Positions 10,788-21,187 of a stretch of DNA of 64,000 nucleotides are shown piece after piece. The translations under genes and the position numbers were made by a program. Source of the stretch: Symbiodinium natans (lineage: Eukaryota; Sar; Dinophyceae; Suessiales; Symbiodiniaceae); assembly GCA_905221605.1 (NCBI GenBank), contig CAJNDS010001213.1, positions 504,879-568,878 on the forward strand. The letters are read 5' to 3'. A model generated the notes under the pieces. It made no database searches and had not been told where the DNA came from. It saw only the letters and a program-made list of their open reading frames with translations. Every line of letters begins with the position of its first letter. Positions within the stretch are counted from its first letter, which is position 1.

Positions 10788-11996
10788 CTACGCTGGAATT
10801 GAACTTGCGGCCTCTGCATCCGGCTTGACACCTGTGCCCTCAACTTCTTCAACTTTCTCTGGGCTCTCCCCTGCCCCTTCTGCCCCTTCTGTCGCTGCTG
10901 GCGCTGCTGACGCTCCATTTGCATCCGCAGCTTCTCCCATATCTGCCGACTCTGCCGTGGCTTGGGGTGCTGAAGGATTGCCTTCCGTGCCTTCGGCTGG
11001 TTGGCCGCCTGGGCCGCCTGTTGTGGTGTCGGCTTCTGCGGCCTCTCTCTTTTGTGGCTCTTCTTGTGCTGGATCTTGTGGAGGCTGCTCAACCGACTCT
11101 TCAGCCCCTTCAACTTTCTCTGCCTCCCCCGTCACTGCTGCTTTGTCAGCCACGGCTTCGCCCGACTCGGTGGCTTCGGTGGCTTCGGTGGCTTCGGTGG
11201 CTTGGGGTGCTGCTTCGGGGCTTGTCTCTGCTGCTTCGCCTGGTTGGCCGTCGGTACTCTCTGCTTCTGGCTTTGCTTGCTCCTCTTGTGACTCTTGTGA
11301 CTCTTGTGCTGGAACCCGTGTTTCTGTGGGTGGAGGAAGTGCCTCAGCGTTTGGCTTGGTCGGCTCATCTGTTGGATCACTGGGGGTTTCGGCTGCGACC
11401 TGCTCTGCTGGGGCCTCCGCAGCCGGCTCTTCGCCCTTTGCCTCGGCAGGCACGTCAGCTTCTTCTGAAGTGGGCACATCTGCTTGGGCCTCGGTCTTTT
11501 CAGCTTTGGCTTCGGTTGGGTCCGCTGGGTTCGTTTCCTCTATTGGCGCTTCAGGCGCTCCAACATCTGGCTCCTCCGCAGCTGGCTCCGCCTTGGACTC
11601 CTCCCTGGGTTCTTCGTGCTTTCCTTGCTCTTCATGCTCTTCGGCAGCTGGCGCCTCAACCGGCGCCTCAACCGGCTCTGCCTTCGGGGCGTCTGCGGAC
11701 TCCTCAGTCTTGGGATCGGCAGCGGGATCCTGCTCTACTGGCGGCACCTCCGCCGGCTCTTCAGCCTTGGCTTCGGCAGCTGGCTCCGCCTTGGGGGCAG
11801 CCGGCTCCTCAGCCTTTGCCTCCTCCGTGTTTGAAGTTTCTGCAACCGGCCCTTCAGGCTTTGCTTCAACATTCGGCTCCCCAGCCTCTGCCTTAGGTGC
11901 CTCCGCCGGCCCTTCAGGCTTTTCCTGAGCAGCTGGCACCTCAACAGCCGGCTCTGTCTTGGCCTCCGCAGTCAGCTCGCCCGTTTGTGATTTCAA
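10788..11996 (-). CDS. Ala/Glu/Pro-rich acidic, disordered protein (3' exon)
   Basis: An uninterrupted frame of 402 codons, very rich in Ala, Glu, Pro and Lys. It contains imperfect repeats of the type EAKAEEPAAEAP and EATEATEATE, and ends SSIPA at a stop at 10788. It begins without an ATG: the frame enters from GAACAG|AGTTGAAATC near 11996-12003, which looks like an intron 3' end, so at least one upstream exon is missing. Such sequence is probably disordered and strongly acidic. Possible roles include a linker, scaffold or chromatin-associated protein, but nothing identifies it. Long antisense Ser/Ala-rich frames here are mirror images of the biased composition. Confidence 0.65.
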   Translation of the reverse strand: MKSQTGELTAEAKTEPAVEVPAAQEKPEGPAEAPKAEAGEPNVEAKPEGPVAETSNTEEAKAEEPAAPKAEPAAEAKAEEPAEVPPVEQDPAADPKTEESADAPKAEPVEAPVEAPAAEEHEEQGKHEEPREESKAEPAAEEPDVGAPEAPIEETNPADPTEAKAEKTEAQADVPTSEEADVPAEAKGEEPAAEAPAEQVAAETPSDPTDEPTKPNAEALPPPTETRVPAQESQESQEEQAKPEAESTDGQPGEAAETSPEAAPQATEATEATEATESGEAVADKAAVTGEAEKVEGAEESVEQPPQDPAQEEPQKREAAEADTTTGGPGGQPAEGTEGNPSAPQATAESADMGEAADANGASAAPAATEGAEGAGESPEKVEEVEGTGVKPDAEAASSIPA

Positions 11997-12450
11997 CTCT
12001 GTTCAAGCGCACGGAACAGAGCAGCTCAAATCGGCATCACTAGGTCTTGAGCAGGTTTGTTTGAGGAAGCTTCCTTCCTGACAGTGATCTGACATCCACT
12101 GCGCACATTTGCACTCTGCACACAGTGTTCGGACCTCGTCTTTTGCCGTCTAGGTGAGAGCATGACATCTTGCCTCATGAACATTGTGGGTGCACATACC
12201 GAAACACAACGAATCAAACCATTACGATTCGAAACTAGAAAGCTCGCAAAAGTGTACGCTGCAAGTACGAGCCTTCTGCCTTAGGCAGCTTCTAGCTTGC
12301 AACATGCAAAGGGACTTCAAAAAAAACACAACTAAATCCTGCCTCGCTCCGGCCACATCATTAGCTTCAGAGCTCTCTGCCCGTGGAGCACCTCGTTCTC
12401 AGCTTGTCACTACATGTCATGACAGTTCAGGCAAAAACACAGAGCGCAGT

Positions 12451-12676
12451 TCAGTCATGGTTGCAAGAACGGAATTGAAATGCGATCAGTTGGGATCGAC
12501 CGCTTCCTGGCGTTGTCTTTACGGTTCGTAGTGGGGGCTGCGCGGAAGTGCAAGTCGGGCGCATGAAGACTGGCTTTGCTGAAACTTGGCAGGTACCTCC
12601 GAGTCTCGGAGTAGAGCCCTGTAGGGCCCTCATCAGAGAATTGGCGACTGAAAGCCACTGTTAAGGGGACAGTCAC
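12451..12676 (-). CDS. Exon of an unidentified protein
   Basis: Minus-strand open frame containing RQFSDEGPTGLYSETRRYLP and SFSKASLHAPDLHFRAAPTT, followed by a basic stretch (NRKDNARKRSIPTDR). The first part is convincingly protein-like. It is probably joined to the exon at about 12930-13061 and may belong to the Ala/Glu-rich gene downstream or to a separate gene. No family recognised. Confidence 0.4.
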
Positions 12677-12928
12677 AGAGTCGCCAAGGAGAGTGTGAAG
12701 CTGCGGCCATTATGCTGCGAGCACGACTTTCTGCAGTGAGAGCAAGGCAACGAGCCCTGCAATCCTACAACAGGTTGAGGCCGGTTCGACCGGGTTGCCT
12801 TTGTTGAGCCTCAGGTTACCTGAATTTGCGTGAATATTAACATCAATCAACGAACAGGAAAGCCACATTGGTTCGGGCAGCACATACACTGGATCTGGAG
12901 CTCCACAGGCTATGAATGTCACCATGTG

Positions 12929-13062
12929 AGATGCAACGGAGGCGGCAGGAATTTCGAGGTATTCACCATTCCGACTTAGTTGTGGGCGTCGGATTGACGA
13001 GCCCACGGGCCGCTTGCGCTCCTGGGCGTTGACTTCGCTTTGAAGCTTCGCCTTGAGCTCCT
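12929..13062 (-). CDS. Exon of an unidentified basic/coiled protein
   Basis: Minus-strand exon with clear junctions: 3' splice site CTGTCAG|GAGCTC at about 13062 and a GT donor after CACATG near 12929. The product segment includes ELKAKLQSEVNAQERKRPVG and RNGEYLEIPAASVASH. Its first half is helical and charged. It could belong with the next exon downstream (12451-12676). No family recognised. Confidence 0.45.
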
Positions 13063-13319
13063 GACAGAAACACGAATACAATCGAATACATGTTCATGGC
13101 ATGTGCCAAGGCACTCGCGCAGCACTCATGATACAGGATTGGCGGTTTTTACGATGCTACAGGCTCGTTCATCTCTTTCCTGCCTCCAGAGCCTGAGATG
13201 TTGCGGGTGGAGCACTGGTACTGTTGTCCGACCTCAAAGGCTGTTCAAGGCTGCCCCAAATGTCACTGCACTACTGCACTGACAAGCGCCAAAGTCTCTG
13301 GAGTTCATGGTGTCAAAAA

Positions 13320-14830
13320 GCCCGCAACTTGAGACTTTCTTGGATCGCGTCAGGCGTCATGTACCTTATAGTGTTTGAAGTTTTTATGCCTCTGCGTCGA
13401 ATGCTCACTGAATGACTACACGGGCACCTGCCTGTTCACACGTTCCCGGCGGGAAGAGGCCAAATGCTCCTGCACGATGAAGTAAGTAAATCCAAAGCCA
13501 ACGACATCTTTTGCCAAATATCAGAATGAACTGAGCCCTTCATGGACGTATCGCCGCCTGTTCCAGCGCCGCTATCTCCTGTCGTTCCAGGGGCTTGCCA
13601 GAGGTGCCGCAGGCATGCATGCACATATATTATATGCACACACCCCAGATTGTTGCATGATTGCATGCGTGTGTGGTGGTTGAACACCACCAACGATTTC
13701 AGATTGCTGCAGCCGTTCAGAAAATGTACACAAAGTCGCACCTGGTTACACATATTTCAGAAGTGCGTCGCGTTTGTCATGGACAGCATGTTTCTCACAC
13801 TCGTGTCGCAGAAAAGAAGTCTGGCCACGGCAGGCTTACATTCGACCAACGTTTAGCAACGTTCGCACAGCGTGTGCATCCAACAGTACTACAAAGGCAT
13901 ATAGGTCTGCAGTGGATACATGAATCACAACATTAACATTCCCTCCAGAATAACCCATACTGCGATGAAATGCCATCAGCAATCAGGTAGCTGAGATTGC
14001 AACACGCCATGACTTGCTCAACCAACAGCTACGCTACATCTTTGCGTCAGCTGCGCGAACCTTCTCGACCTTCTCTCGCCGATGCAGCTCGGCAGCCTTC
14101 CGCGCTAGCTCGCGGCGGTAAGCCTGACACAGCTGAGGGAAGCATGATGCTCTGTGCGAGTGCCACACAATGGTCATGCATCAGGTGCATGGTCTTCCTC
14201 TACTTGCGGCAAGGTCTTTTGAACCCGTTCTGTGCGCTCCTGGCACTGCACTGTATAACATGCTGAGGCTTGACGCATTGAGTACACTTGATGCCACACA
14301 CTCTCGGGGACCCGATCAAGTCCTTCTCCTCCAGAACTCGCATCTCCTCCTCTTCCTTGGCCTTCCTCGTGCGGGATGCCGTAGCCATCGCAACTTTTTG
14401 CATAATTGCACAGTCCACAATGTGACAACAGCTCTGCAGTTCGCCGGAGCATCTGATGTGGCAATGCGTTTACTTTGAGCAACACTCTGTGCCAAGACCC
14501 TTCTCTCCCTTGGCGACTCGGTTGGCACTCTTTCATGTGTGTCAGCTGAAGAAATCGCTCCTGCTTTGCTCAGGTACATGTCCCACGACACCATACATGC
14601 ATTGTTTCCATTTCTTCCTTTTCTGGCTCGACTCCGTGACAGAGTGGAGATTGTGTTTTTCGTCGTACCATGCAGCCCCTGGCCATTCCTGGCCTTAACA
14701 AGAAGGAAACCGCCAAGCACATGCGCAATCAGATGTGGGGGCTCCTCCGTTTTTGCCTCAGGACATGTCGAACACGCTGCTGCGCATCCTGCTGAGCCAT
14801 GAAGTTCGGAGGTTCCTCCTGCACATTTGG
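13320..14830 (-). CDS. Coiled-coil protein gene, copy 1
   Basis: A set of short minus-strand exons that match, in order, those at 16.6-18.2 kb. From 5' to 3': about 14815-14740 (AQQDAQQRVRHVLRQK), about 14400-14310 (SRTRKAKEEEEMRVLEEKD), about 14250-14180 (QERTERVQKTLPQVEEDH), about 14130-14040 (AYRRELARKAAELHRREKVE) and about 13480-13320 (VQEHLASSRRERVNRQ, MTPDAIQESLKLRAF). The product is Glu/Lys/Arg-rich and almost certainly a coiled coil. Similar highly charged coiled coils are common in cytoskeletal and flagellar proteins, but no specific family is recognised. Limits and the stop are approximate. Confidence 0.6.
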
Positions 14831-15114
14831 CGATTTGACATTGGTGGCGCGAGCGATTCAGGCAACAGCCTCACTGTTCACAGCCACTGGCACAGGTGAG
14901 GGTGATCGTGCCTGACGCGCGCCAGGAGAAGACAACGGAAGACAAGTTTCGACAGGGATGCGCTCACTACTTGGTGCAACTGTGTGGACCTTCTCTCTTC
15001 CAGGCCGAACCATTCCTCTGCCACGTCGCACCTTGGCGGCTCAACTACGAGTACTCATCTGCGCTTGAGTTCCTTTGACATGTTGAACCTGCTCTTGGAA
15101 CGATTGACAAGCGT

Positions 15115-15275
15115 CCCGGACATTTCAGCGCATGATGGAGATGGAAGAAGCGTCAATCAACATGGTTATTGCCAACGCGCCCCGGATGTACTCGTACGCA
15201 CAACAGTTTGTCCAAACAGCACAGCTGTTGGGTCGTACTATTACTATTTCAGAATACTCCTCGCCTGGCCACCTG
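15115..15275 (+). other. Possible plus-strand exon
   Basis: After an intron-like GGACATTTCAG, the plus strand reads RMMEMEEASINMVIANAPRM, then YSYAQQFVQTAQLLGRTITI, before a stop near 15275. It looks protein-like, but the minus strand is also open here. If real it would run against the otherwise minus-strand array. Another plus-strand candidate lies at 16205-16387. Undecided. Confidence 0.25.
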
Positions 15276-15774
15276 ACGACAATCTCGCCAGGCGATAGGC
15301 TGCGATGAGAGATCATCGTCACATCAGCCCGAATCTCTTTCCTTTATTTGACTTGGTATCGTGCTGTATCTCAGTCTCGCGGGGCAGACATGTTTTCTTT
15401 TTCGACAACGCTTGCAAAAAGACTGTCAAGTGGGCGCGAGGCCTATCTTACAAGCTCATACAAGCTCGGCCAATGCAGCGTCCACATGATGCACAGAGCG
15501 CGCACAAGTCGTTACGGATGCAGAAGCTGAAGGCCCCCAGGCTGCGCACTGTTGCCCATCAGTGTTGCGATGCGAGCTTTATGACCCTGCATAGCAGGAT
15601 GCTGGATGGGTCTGGTTTGGATGGGGAGGGGGGGGGGTAAGATGGACACTTAAAGGCTATGCTGCACGTGCGTGCCTTGTAAACAAATACTTCAAAGAGG
15701 AAACACCCGCAGAATAGACGCAACGCACCCGCAGAATAGACGCAATGCATCCTGAGCATCAGCACACTGTGTCC

Positions 15775-15952
15775 CGGGCGGGGGCGGGAGGGCGCGGAGG
15801 GCGCGGAGGGCGGGGAGGGCGCGGGGGCGCGGAGGCGGGAGGGAGCGGAGGGCGCGGAGGGGCGGAGGGCGGAGGGCGGGGAGGGCGCGGAGGGCGCGGA
15901 GGGCGCGGAGGGTGCGGAGGGCGCGGAGCGTGGGGGGGGGGGGGGGGGGCGC
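15775..15952. repeat. GGAGGGCGC minisatellite ending in a poly-G run
   Basis: About 180 bp of GGAGGGCGC/GGGCGCGGA repeats (9-bp basic unit with variants), ending in a run of about 17 G. Open frames in several phases (Gly/Arg on plus, Pro/Ser/Ala/Arg on minus) are a consequence of the repeat. The tract could form G-quadruplexes. It separates the two coiled-coil gene copies. Confidence 0.85.
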
Positions 15953-16204
15953 ATGTTTGTCACCTGGCGGCCACTGATACTCTGGATATTTACCCGCACC
16001 CTTGCCGATCGCAGCCTGACTTGTACAAGTACAGGTCATTACAGTGCCAAAACAGCTGCTGCGACCAAGTGCCCTCAACTCCAACATTGGTTTGTTGTAG
16101 TTGCAACCGATTGAAGTGTCGCGAACATACTTGAGCTAGCCGTGCTGTCGAGCAGTCAACTGCTCCCAGCTAGCAAGCAGCGCAGGTGTTGATTTCAGGA
16201 AGGG

Positions 16205-16387
16205 GTGCGCAGAAACGGTTTTTTCTGGCTTGCTGCACCCTGCCACACAACTGATGTTGTCACCATTCGAAACATTGCTAAGGCAGCAGCGGAAGCCTTG
16301 ACAGGCAAGACAGGTCTTGACAAGGCAACGTTCTGTGCCCTTGACATCCTACTACATGAAGGCACAACGGAGAGGGTGCAAGAGTAG
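16205..16387 (+). other. Possible plus-strand exon between the coiled-coil copies
   Basis: Plus-strand frame reading AAPCHTTDVVTIRNIAKAAA, then EALTGKTGLDKATFCALDIL, LHEGTTERVQE and a stop. It follows a plausible 3' splice site (TTGATTTCAG, about 16200). The helical, balanced composition is protein-like, and the minus strand reads less well, although it is also partly open. No family recognised. It might be a relic of an inserted element, or chance. Confidence 0.3.
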
Positions 16388-16589
16388 ATTCGGGGGGTCT
16401 AGCATGGTACTGCTCGTTTCCTGCCTCCAGAGTGGGTGTGGGAATATGGTCTGACCTTAATTAGCATGCAGTCGACACTATATAGCGGCTATGCCCGATG
16501 CTGCATACCACATGCTGGCGCACGGCTCTAATTGCACCGATTGCACAATTGCAGGCCCTCGTTTCCGTAGTTGGGAAAGTGTTGGGAAC

Positions 16590-18130
16590 ACGGAGGGCCA
16601 CTCAGAGCCCGGACTTGAGGACGTTCTCATGGATGGCGTCGGGCGTCATATACCTTTCGCAAGTTAAAACTCAGTAGAACTTTGCAGTAGATACTAGTAG
16701 CTCAGCATTGGCAGCTTTTTGCCTGTTCACACGTTCCCGGCGGGCGGAGGTCAGCTGTTCCTGCACCAAACTGGCATCCGACGTTCATCTTGTGCCACTC
16801 TGCGCTGCAGGCAGTCTCTACCATTCGGAGTACCACTAGCCTGCTCCAGGGCCGCCGTCTCCTGTTGCATGGGCTTGCCGTTGCTGGGCGTCTTCTCTCT
16901 TCGTTACAATCTGCTCGCGCGTCCGCAGGGGGTTTTCAAACGTGCAGCTTTGCGTTCAACACCCTGAAGAACCCTGTACCAAGCCTACCCTAAAGCCCAG
17001 CCCTCACCCTCAACTGTTAAACACTCTAGGAACCCTGAACCCCAACCCTCATCACCCTACCACCCGAACTTCAAACCCTGACCCAAAACACCCAACGATA
17101 ACAACGGAAAAGCCTCAACCTAAGCCCTTAACCCAAACCAACCGACAGCCTGCCCAATGGCCCTAAACCCTGAACCCTAAAATCCCCGACCTCACCCACC
17201 GAAACCTAAACCCCCAAGGCCTAGAAACCTCAGCCAAAGGCCCCAAAGCGTGACGCGAAACGAACCTAAACCTGAACCCTACCCTTGTAACTTACCCCAA
17301 AAGTTCGAGATTGCTGTTAGGTGGATTAGATTGGGTTGGATCGTGTTAGGTCAGATCCGTCTTTGAGGCTTGGTTGCTGAGCAAGAGTGCTTCCATATCC
17401 ACAATAAGAGGCAGTTGGCCGTGAATCAAGCCCCCCTAGATTGTTGCACGCCTTTGCGGTGGACTGTTCTTGACGCTTTGGCCGCGCACTTCTTCCATTT
17501 CGGCAGAGGGCCCCGACTGTTTCGCACGAAGCTTAAGACAATGCTAGACGACCACTTGCACGAAACGGTGGTGTCAAGTATGCAGCTGCATGATTGGGGT
17601 CCCAGAAGTCTGAGGCGAAATCAGACGTGGCATCGTGCTGTGCGAACCTTCTCGACCTTCTCTCGACGATGCAGCTCTGCAGCCTTCCGCGCGAGCTCAT
17701 GGCGGTATGCCTGGCAAACGCAAAGCGAAGACAAGAAATAACACGATTTTGGACTTCACATGGAGTTCACATGAAGTTCGCAAGTTCATTCGGAGTCCTC
17801 CACTTGGGGCAAGGTCTTGTGAACACGCTCCAGTCGCTCCTCTGTTGAGCCGCTGAGGTAATGCTGAAGTGTGCTCAGCAAAAGAAGAGTTCTGAGTCAC
17901 TGTCAGCTTCCGTGAATGTGCACGTCATGTCCTTCTCCTCCAAAGCACGCATCTCCTCTTCTTCCCTAGCCTTCCTGCTCGCCAGCTGCGACTCAAAGCT
18001 GTAAGTCAGACAGGCCAGCAGCAACATGCACACGTGCAGCACTGTTGAGAATGCACCTGCGCTTTTGTCTCATGTGATGCCGGACGCGCTGCTGCGCATC
18101 TTGATGAGGCATGTAAGACGAAGATTCCTC
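16590..18130 (-). CDS. Coiled-coil protein gene, copy 2
   Basis: Exons matching copy 1 in order. From 5' to 3': about 18130-18050 (GREESSSYMPHQDAQQRVRH), about 18000-17915 (FESQLASRKAREEEEMRALE), about 17850-17790 (TEERLERVHKTLPQVEDS), about 17720-17635 (AYRHELARKAAELHRREKVE) and, across a 1-kb gap holding telomere-like repeats, about 16785-16590 (VQEQLTSARRERVNR, YMTPDAIHENVLKSGL). The two copies differ at many positions, so the duplication is not recent. The long intron or gap at 16.8-17.6 kb contains non-coding repeat DNA that copy 1 lacks. Role unknown; cytoskeletal or flagellar is a guess. Confidence 0.6.
16967..17345. repeat. Degenerate telomere-like tract
   Basis: About 300 bp of CCCTAAA-like words with many variants (CCCTAAAGCCC, AACCCTGAACCCTAA, CCCAACCCTCA), followed from about 17310 by the opposite strand sense (TTAGGTGGATTAGATTGGG). 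Related short tracts occur near 4375-4420 and 27285-27440. CCCTAAA is the plant-type repeat also used by dinoflagellates. It is too degenerate for a working telomere; an old interstitial insertion is the simplest reading. Confidence 0.65.
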
Positions 18131-19526
18131 CCGGCCGCAGTGCTTTGAGGTTGGCTGTTTCCATGATTCGGCATGATTTGGCGATGCATGGCGACACTTG
18201 CTGCATGCCTCGTTGTGCACAGCTCGCGATGGAGAGGGTGATCGGGCCTGGCGATTGGACCGGGCCAGCCATGCTGCTTCACGTTCTACAGTTGCACACG
18301 GCCCTCCCCGCCTCTTGCGAGCGTACAGGGCTGCGGGGGTGACCGCTGCGCCCCGGAGAGCGCATTAGTCTCCCTGAACATGCAGTCGAGCAGGCTGAAC
18401 ATTCAACTCATGTCGTCCTGCAAGCATTGTCCCGAGCCTGGATTGGGAGGAGGGGCCTCTTGGCTGCTTACCTGCAGACATGAGGTTGAAGACCAGGACG
18501 TCTGACATGGTATGATGATATTGTGCACGTGTGCTGCCAGCCTGTCGCAAAAGTCGCAGGCGAGGGAGTGAAATCACCGCCTGCTGTGCACGGCCAGTGA
18601 TGAAAGCACCAGCACATGCATGGCGAATTTATGGCGACGTCTGGCCTCATTGCCCGGCGCTTTGGATGCCTCCTTGCAGGCAGACATTGAACTGTGCCCT
18701 GAGATCGCTGAAGAGTGCAATGGAGAAGCTAGCTTGGGCCCAAATATAGCACTTCCTGTAGTTTTACATGTCAGGACCAGGGTAACATTTCAGCCACTTG
18801 CCCCACCCCCCTGCCCCCTTCCCCACCCCCTTCCGGCACCCCCCTTCCCCGCCCTCCCCCCACAACCGAGGCCGAGGCGGGTCGCGTAGCGTAAAAATCA
18901 GCACAACCCCGAAACGTTGGGGTTTCGGGTCCAGTGTCCTGATGGAGCCCTCTTGCCCCATGCACGTCGAGTTTTGGCAGCATTACCTGAAGGATCGTGG
19001 GCAGGACCAAATCTTGATCGACTGCACGACTCTTGCGATCTCCAAACTGAGCTGTCAGCTGCGTGAACTCAGTAGCAACAGGATGACATGCTTAAGGCGG
19101 CATGATATGCACAACTGCACGTCTTAGGGTGCAAGGGCTGGCCAAGTCGCGTTGATGTTGTCTTGGTGGGATATGCTGCAATTCAACTGATGCACACGAG
19201 ACCTAGTCTAAGACTTTCTGAGCCATGCCACAGCAAAGGGGGTCGCTTGCAACAGAACGCTCTGTCTTTTGAACTTGCCCGCAACCATCCAGCATGCATC
19301 CAATGCAGACCATCCAATGTCATGAAGTGCAATTCGTGCTCGCCGTGGATGTGAGCAACTGTGAGCAACCCTGTGTGACCCAAAAGGAGGTCACCTGTAA
19401 ATCCATTTAGAGACCCCGTCTCTGTGGCGCGATCATTTTCCACATGGGTTCGCCGCGTGCTTTGTTTAGAAACGTTAGACACAGCAGCTCTTCTTTGGCC
19501 ACAACTTTAACTCCTTCTTGAGTCTT

Positions 19527-20786
19527 TCATGGCCCTTTGGGAACATAACCTTTAGCGATTGTTGAGACCACATAATTTGAGGGGTCTCTCAGCGTTGTAT
19601 GCTTCTCTGCGACAGATTCCAAAAGCTCAGAGGCATGTGAGGAAGGAATCGTAAGAAGAGCCTTTACGGCTTCGTCAGAAAGCTGAAGTCCTATTGACTC
19701 AGCTCTTTTCATTCCAGGTGAGTTGATGAGCTCCTTTGCAGCAGCCTCCGCTTCTGCAGCGGACAACTCCTTGATGGGCTGCTTGGGAAAGAACTGTGGG
19801 CCTGGCATGCCTGGGCCAGGCCCAAAACCACCATAGCCAGGCCCAGGACCCATTGGACCAAAGCCGGGTCCACAGCCTCCCATCCCTCCCATCCCTCCCA
19901 TTCCCATACCCGGGCCAGGTATGTGCTGATACCGGCAGCTGTCGCCGAACTGGCACCAGCCTGCCTTGGCAAAGAATTTGCAGACCTCTCCTGATCCACC
20001 CCCCAACATCGGATCTGGAGGTGCTGGTCCACCAATGTGCTCATGCCTACATTGATCGCCATACTTGCACCATCCAGACTTGGAGAAAAATTGGCAAACC
20101 TCGCCAGACTTCGCCGCCGGCTGCGGCTGTGGCGTATCTGGTGACAGTACGTGCGCATAGCGACAGGCAGGCCCATATTTGCACCATCCTGCCTTTGCAA
20201 AGAACTGGCACGTCTCTCTCGGTTCACTCGGATCTGGGGGCCCGAGGCCCTGCCCGAGCCCTGGCAAGGATCCACCCATGCCCGATTCTGGACCAGGTAT
20301 ATGCTGGTATCTGCAGCTATCGCCGAACTGGCACCAACCGGCTTTAGCGAAGAATTTGCAGGGTTCTGACGGATCTGGTGGGGGCCGTCCCGGGTTTGCC
20401 CCCTCGATGTGCTCGTGTCTGCACTGATCGCCGTATTTGCACCATCCTGATTTGGCGAAAAACTGGCAAACCTCGCCAGATTTCTCTCCAGGTGGACCTG
20501 GCGGACGCCCAGGCCCTCCGTTCGGAGTATCAGGCCCTGGAATGTGGGCGTGTCTACATCCATCTCCCCACTTGCACCAGCCTGTCTTCACGAAGAACTG
20601 GCAAACCTCGCCTGTCTGCGCACCGGCAGAAAGAGCGCCCGCAGCCGCATAAGGCTCTGATCTCACATGAGGGAATCTGTCTGACAAAGGTCCATACGAC
20701 ATGGCCTCGACGACCGAGGCTTTACCAATGTTGCCTACTGCTTCTACATTTCTCGAGCCGATGCTTGGGACAAGACACATAAACAA
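19527..20786 (-). CDS. CCCH zinc-finger protein with six fingers
   Basis: A single uninterrupted frame of up to 419 codons. It holds six C-X8-C-X5-C-X3-H fingers (about residues 62, 105, 144, 191, 236 and 278), all with the pattern CxFFxKxGWCxxGxxCRxxH, joined by Gly/Pro-rich linkers. A Gly/Met/Pro-rich stretch follows, then a helical C-terminal domain (KELSAAEAEAAAKELINSPG...) ending DPSNYVVSTIAKGYVPKGP. CCCH fingers of this spacing usually bind RNA, so a role in mRNA processing or stability is likely. Translation may start at the Met of MSYGPLSDRF (about 20702) rather than at 20786. The lack of introns contrasts with most neighbours. Fingers 1-3 and 4-6 look like a duplicated block. Confidence 0.9.
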   Translation of the reverse strand: MFMCLVPSIGSRNVEAVGNIGKASVVEAMSYGPLSDRFPHVRSEPYAAAGALSAGAQTGEVCQFFVKTGWCKWGDGCRHAHIPGPDTPNGGPGRPPGPPGEKSGEVCQFFAKSGWCKYGDQCRHEHIEGANPGRPPPDPSEPCKFFAKAGWCQFGDSCRYQHIPGPESGMGGSLPGLGQGLGPPDPSEPRETCQFFAKAGWCKYGPACRYAHVLSPDTPQPQPAAKSGEVCQFFSKSGWCKYGDQCRHEHIGGPAPPDPMLGGGSGEVCKFFAKAGWCQFGDSCRYQHIPGPGMGMGGMGGMGGCGPGFGPMGPGPGYGGFGPGPGMPGPQFFPKQPIKELSAAEAEAAAKELINSPGMKRAESIGLQLSDEAVKALLTIPSSHASELLESVAEKHTTLRDPSNYVVSTIAKGYVPKGP

Positions 20787-21187
20787 GCCAATGGTTCCAT
20801 GCCGGCGCTTGAACCAGAAATGATGTAGCTGCCTGAAGCTACGCGAGATGTTTACATATTTGAAGTCATTCTTGTGGAGTCAGGCGGCCCCATTGACAGC
20901 GTCACGATTTGAGAGGCGGGTCTTCTTGTGGCTGGGACCTTGCTCATGTCGAAGCTCTACATGCGAAGGGATTGCCAAAAGAGGTTCTTACAAAGTGAAC
21001 GCGTGAGTCCGAGAGCCAACGCAATTACCAAGTGCCCGGTGCATTTTCCGAGCTCTCCTGCCCTGACTGCTTCTTAGCGAAGCGATCCAAGCATGTCGGT
21101 CAGTCCGCGGAGACGGGAAGATCCGGAGATGCCCTGCAAGCAATGCTGCGCAGATGTGTTGGTATTTGCGCATTTGCCTTATGCTCC

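Noticed and set aside
10666-11928. 420-codon Ser/Ala-rich plus-strand frame and a 325-codon Leu-rich one
   Set aside because: Both are antisense to the Ala/Glu/Pro-rich frame on minus, and their composition is the mirror of it.
15559-16134. Pro/Ser/Ala-rich and Gly-rich frames across 15.7-16.0 kb
   Set aside because: Produced by the GGAGGGCGC minisatellite in all phases.
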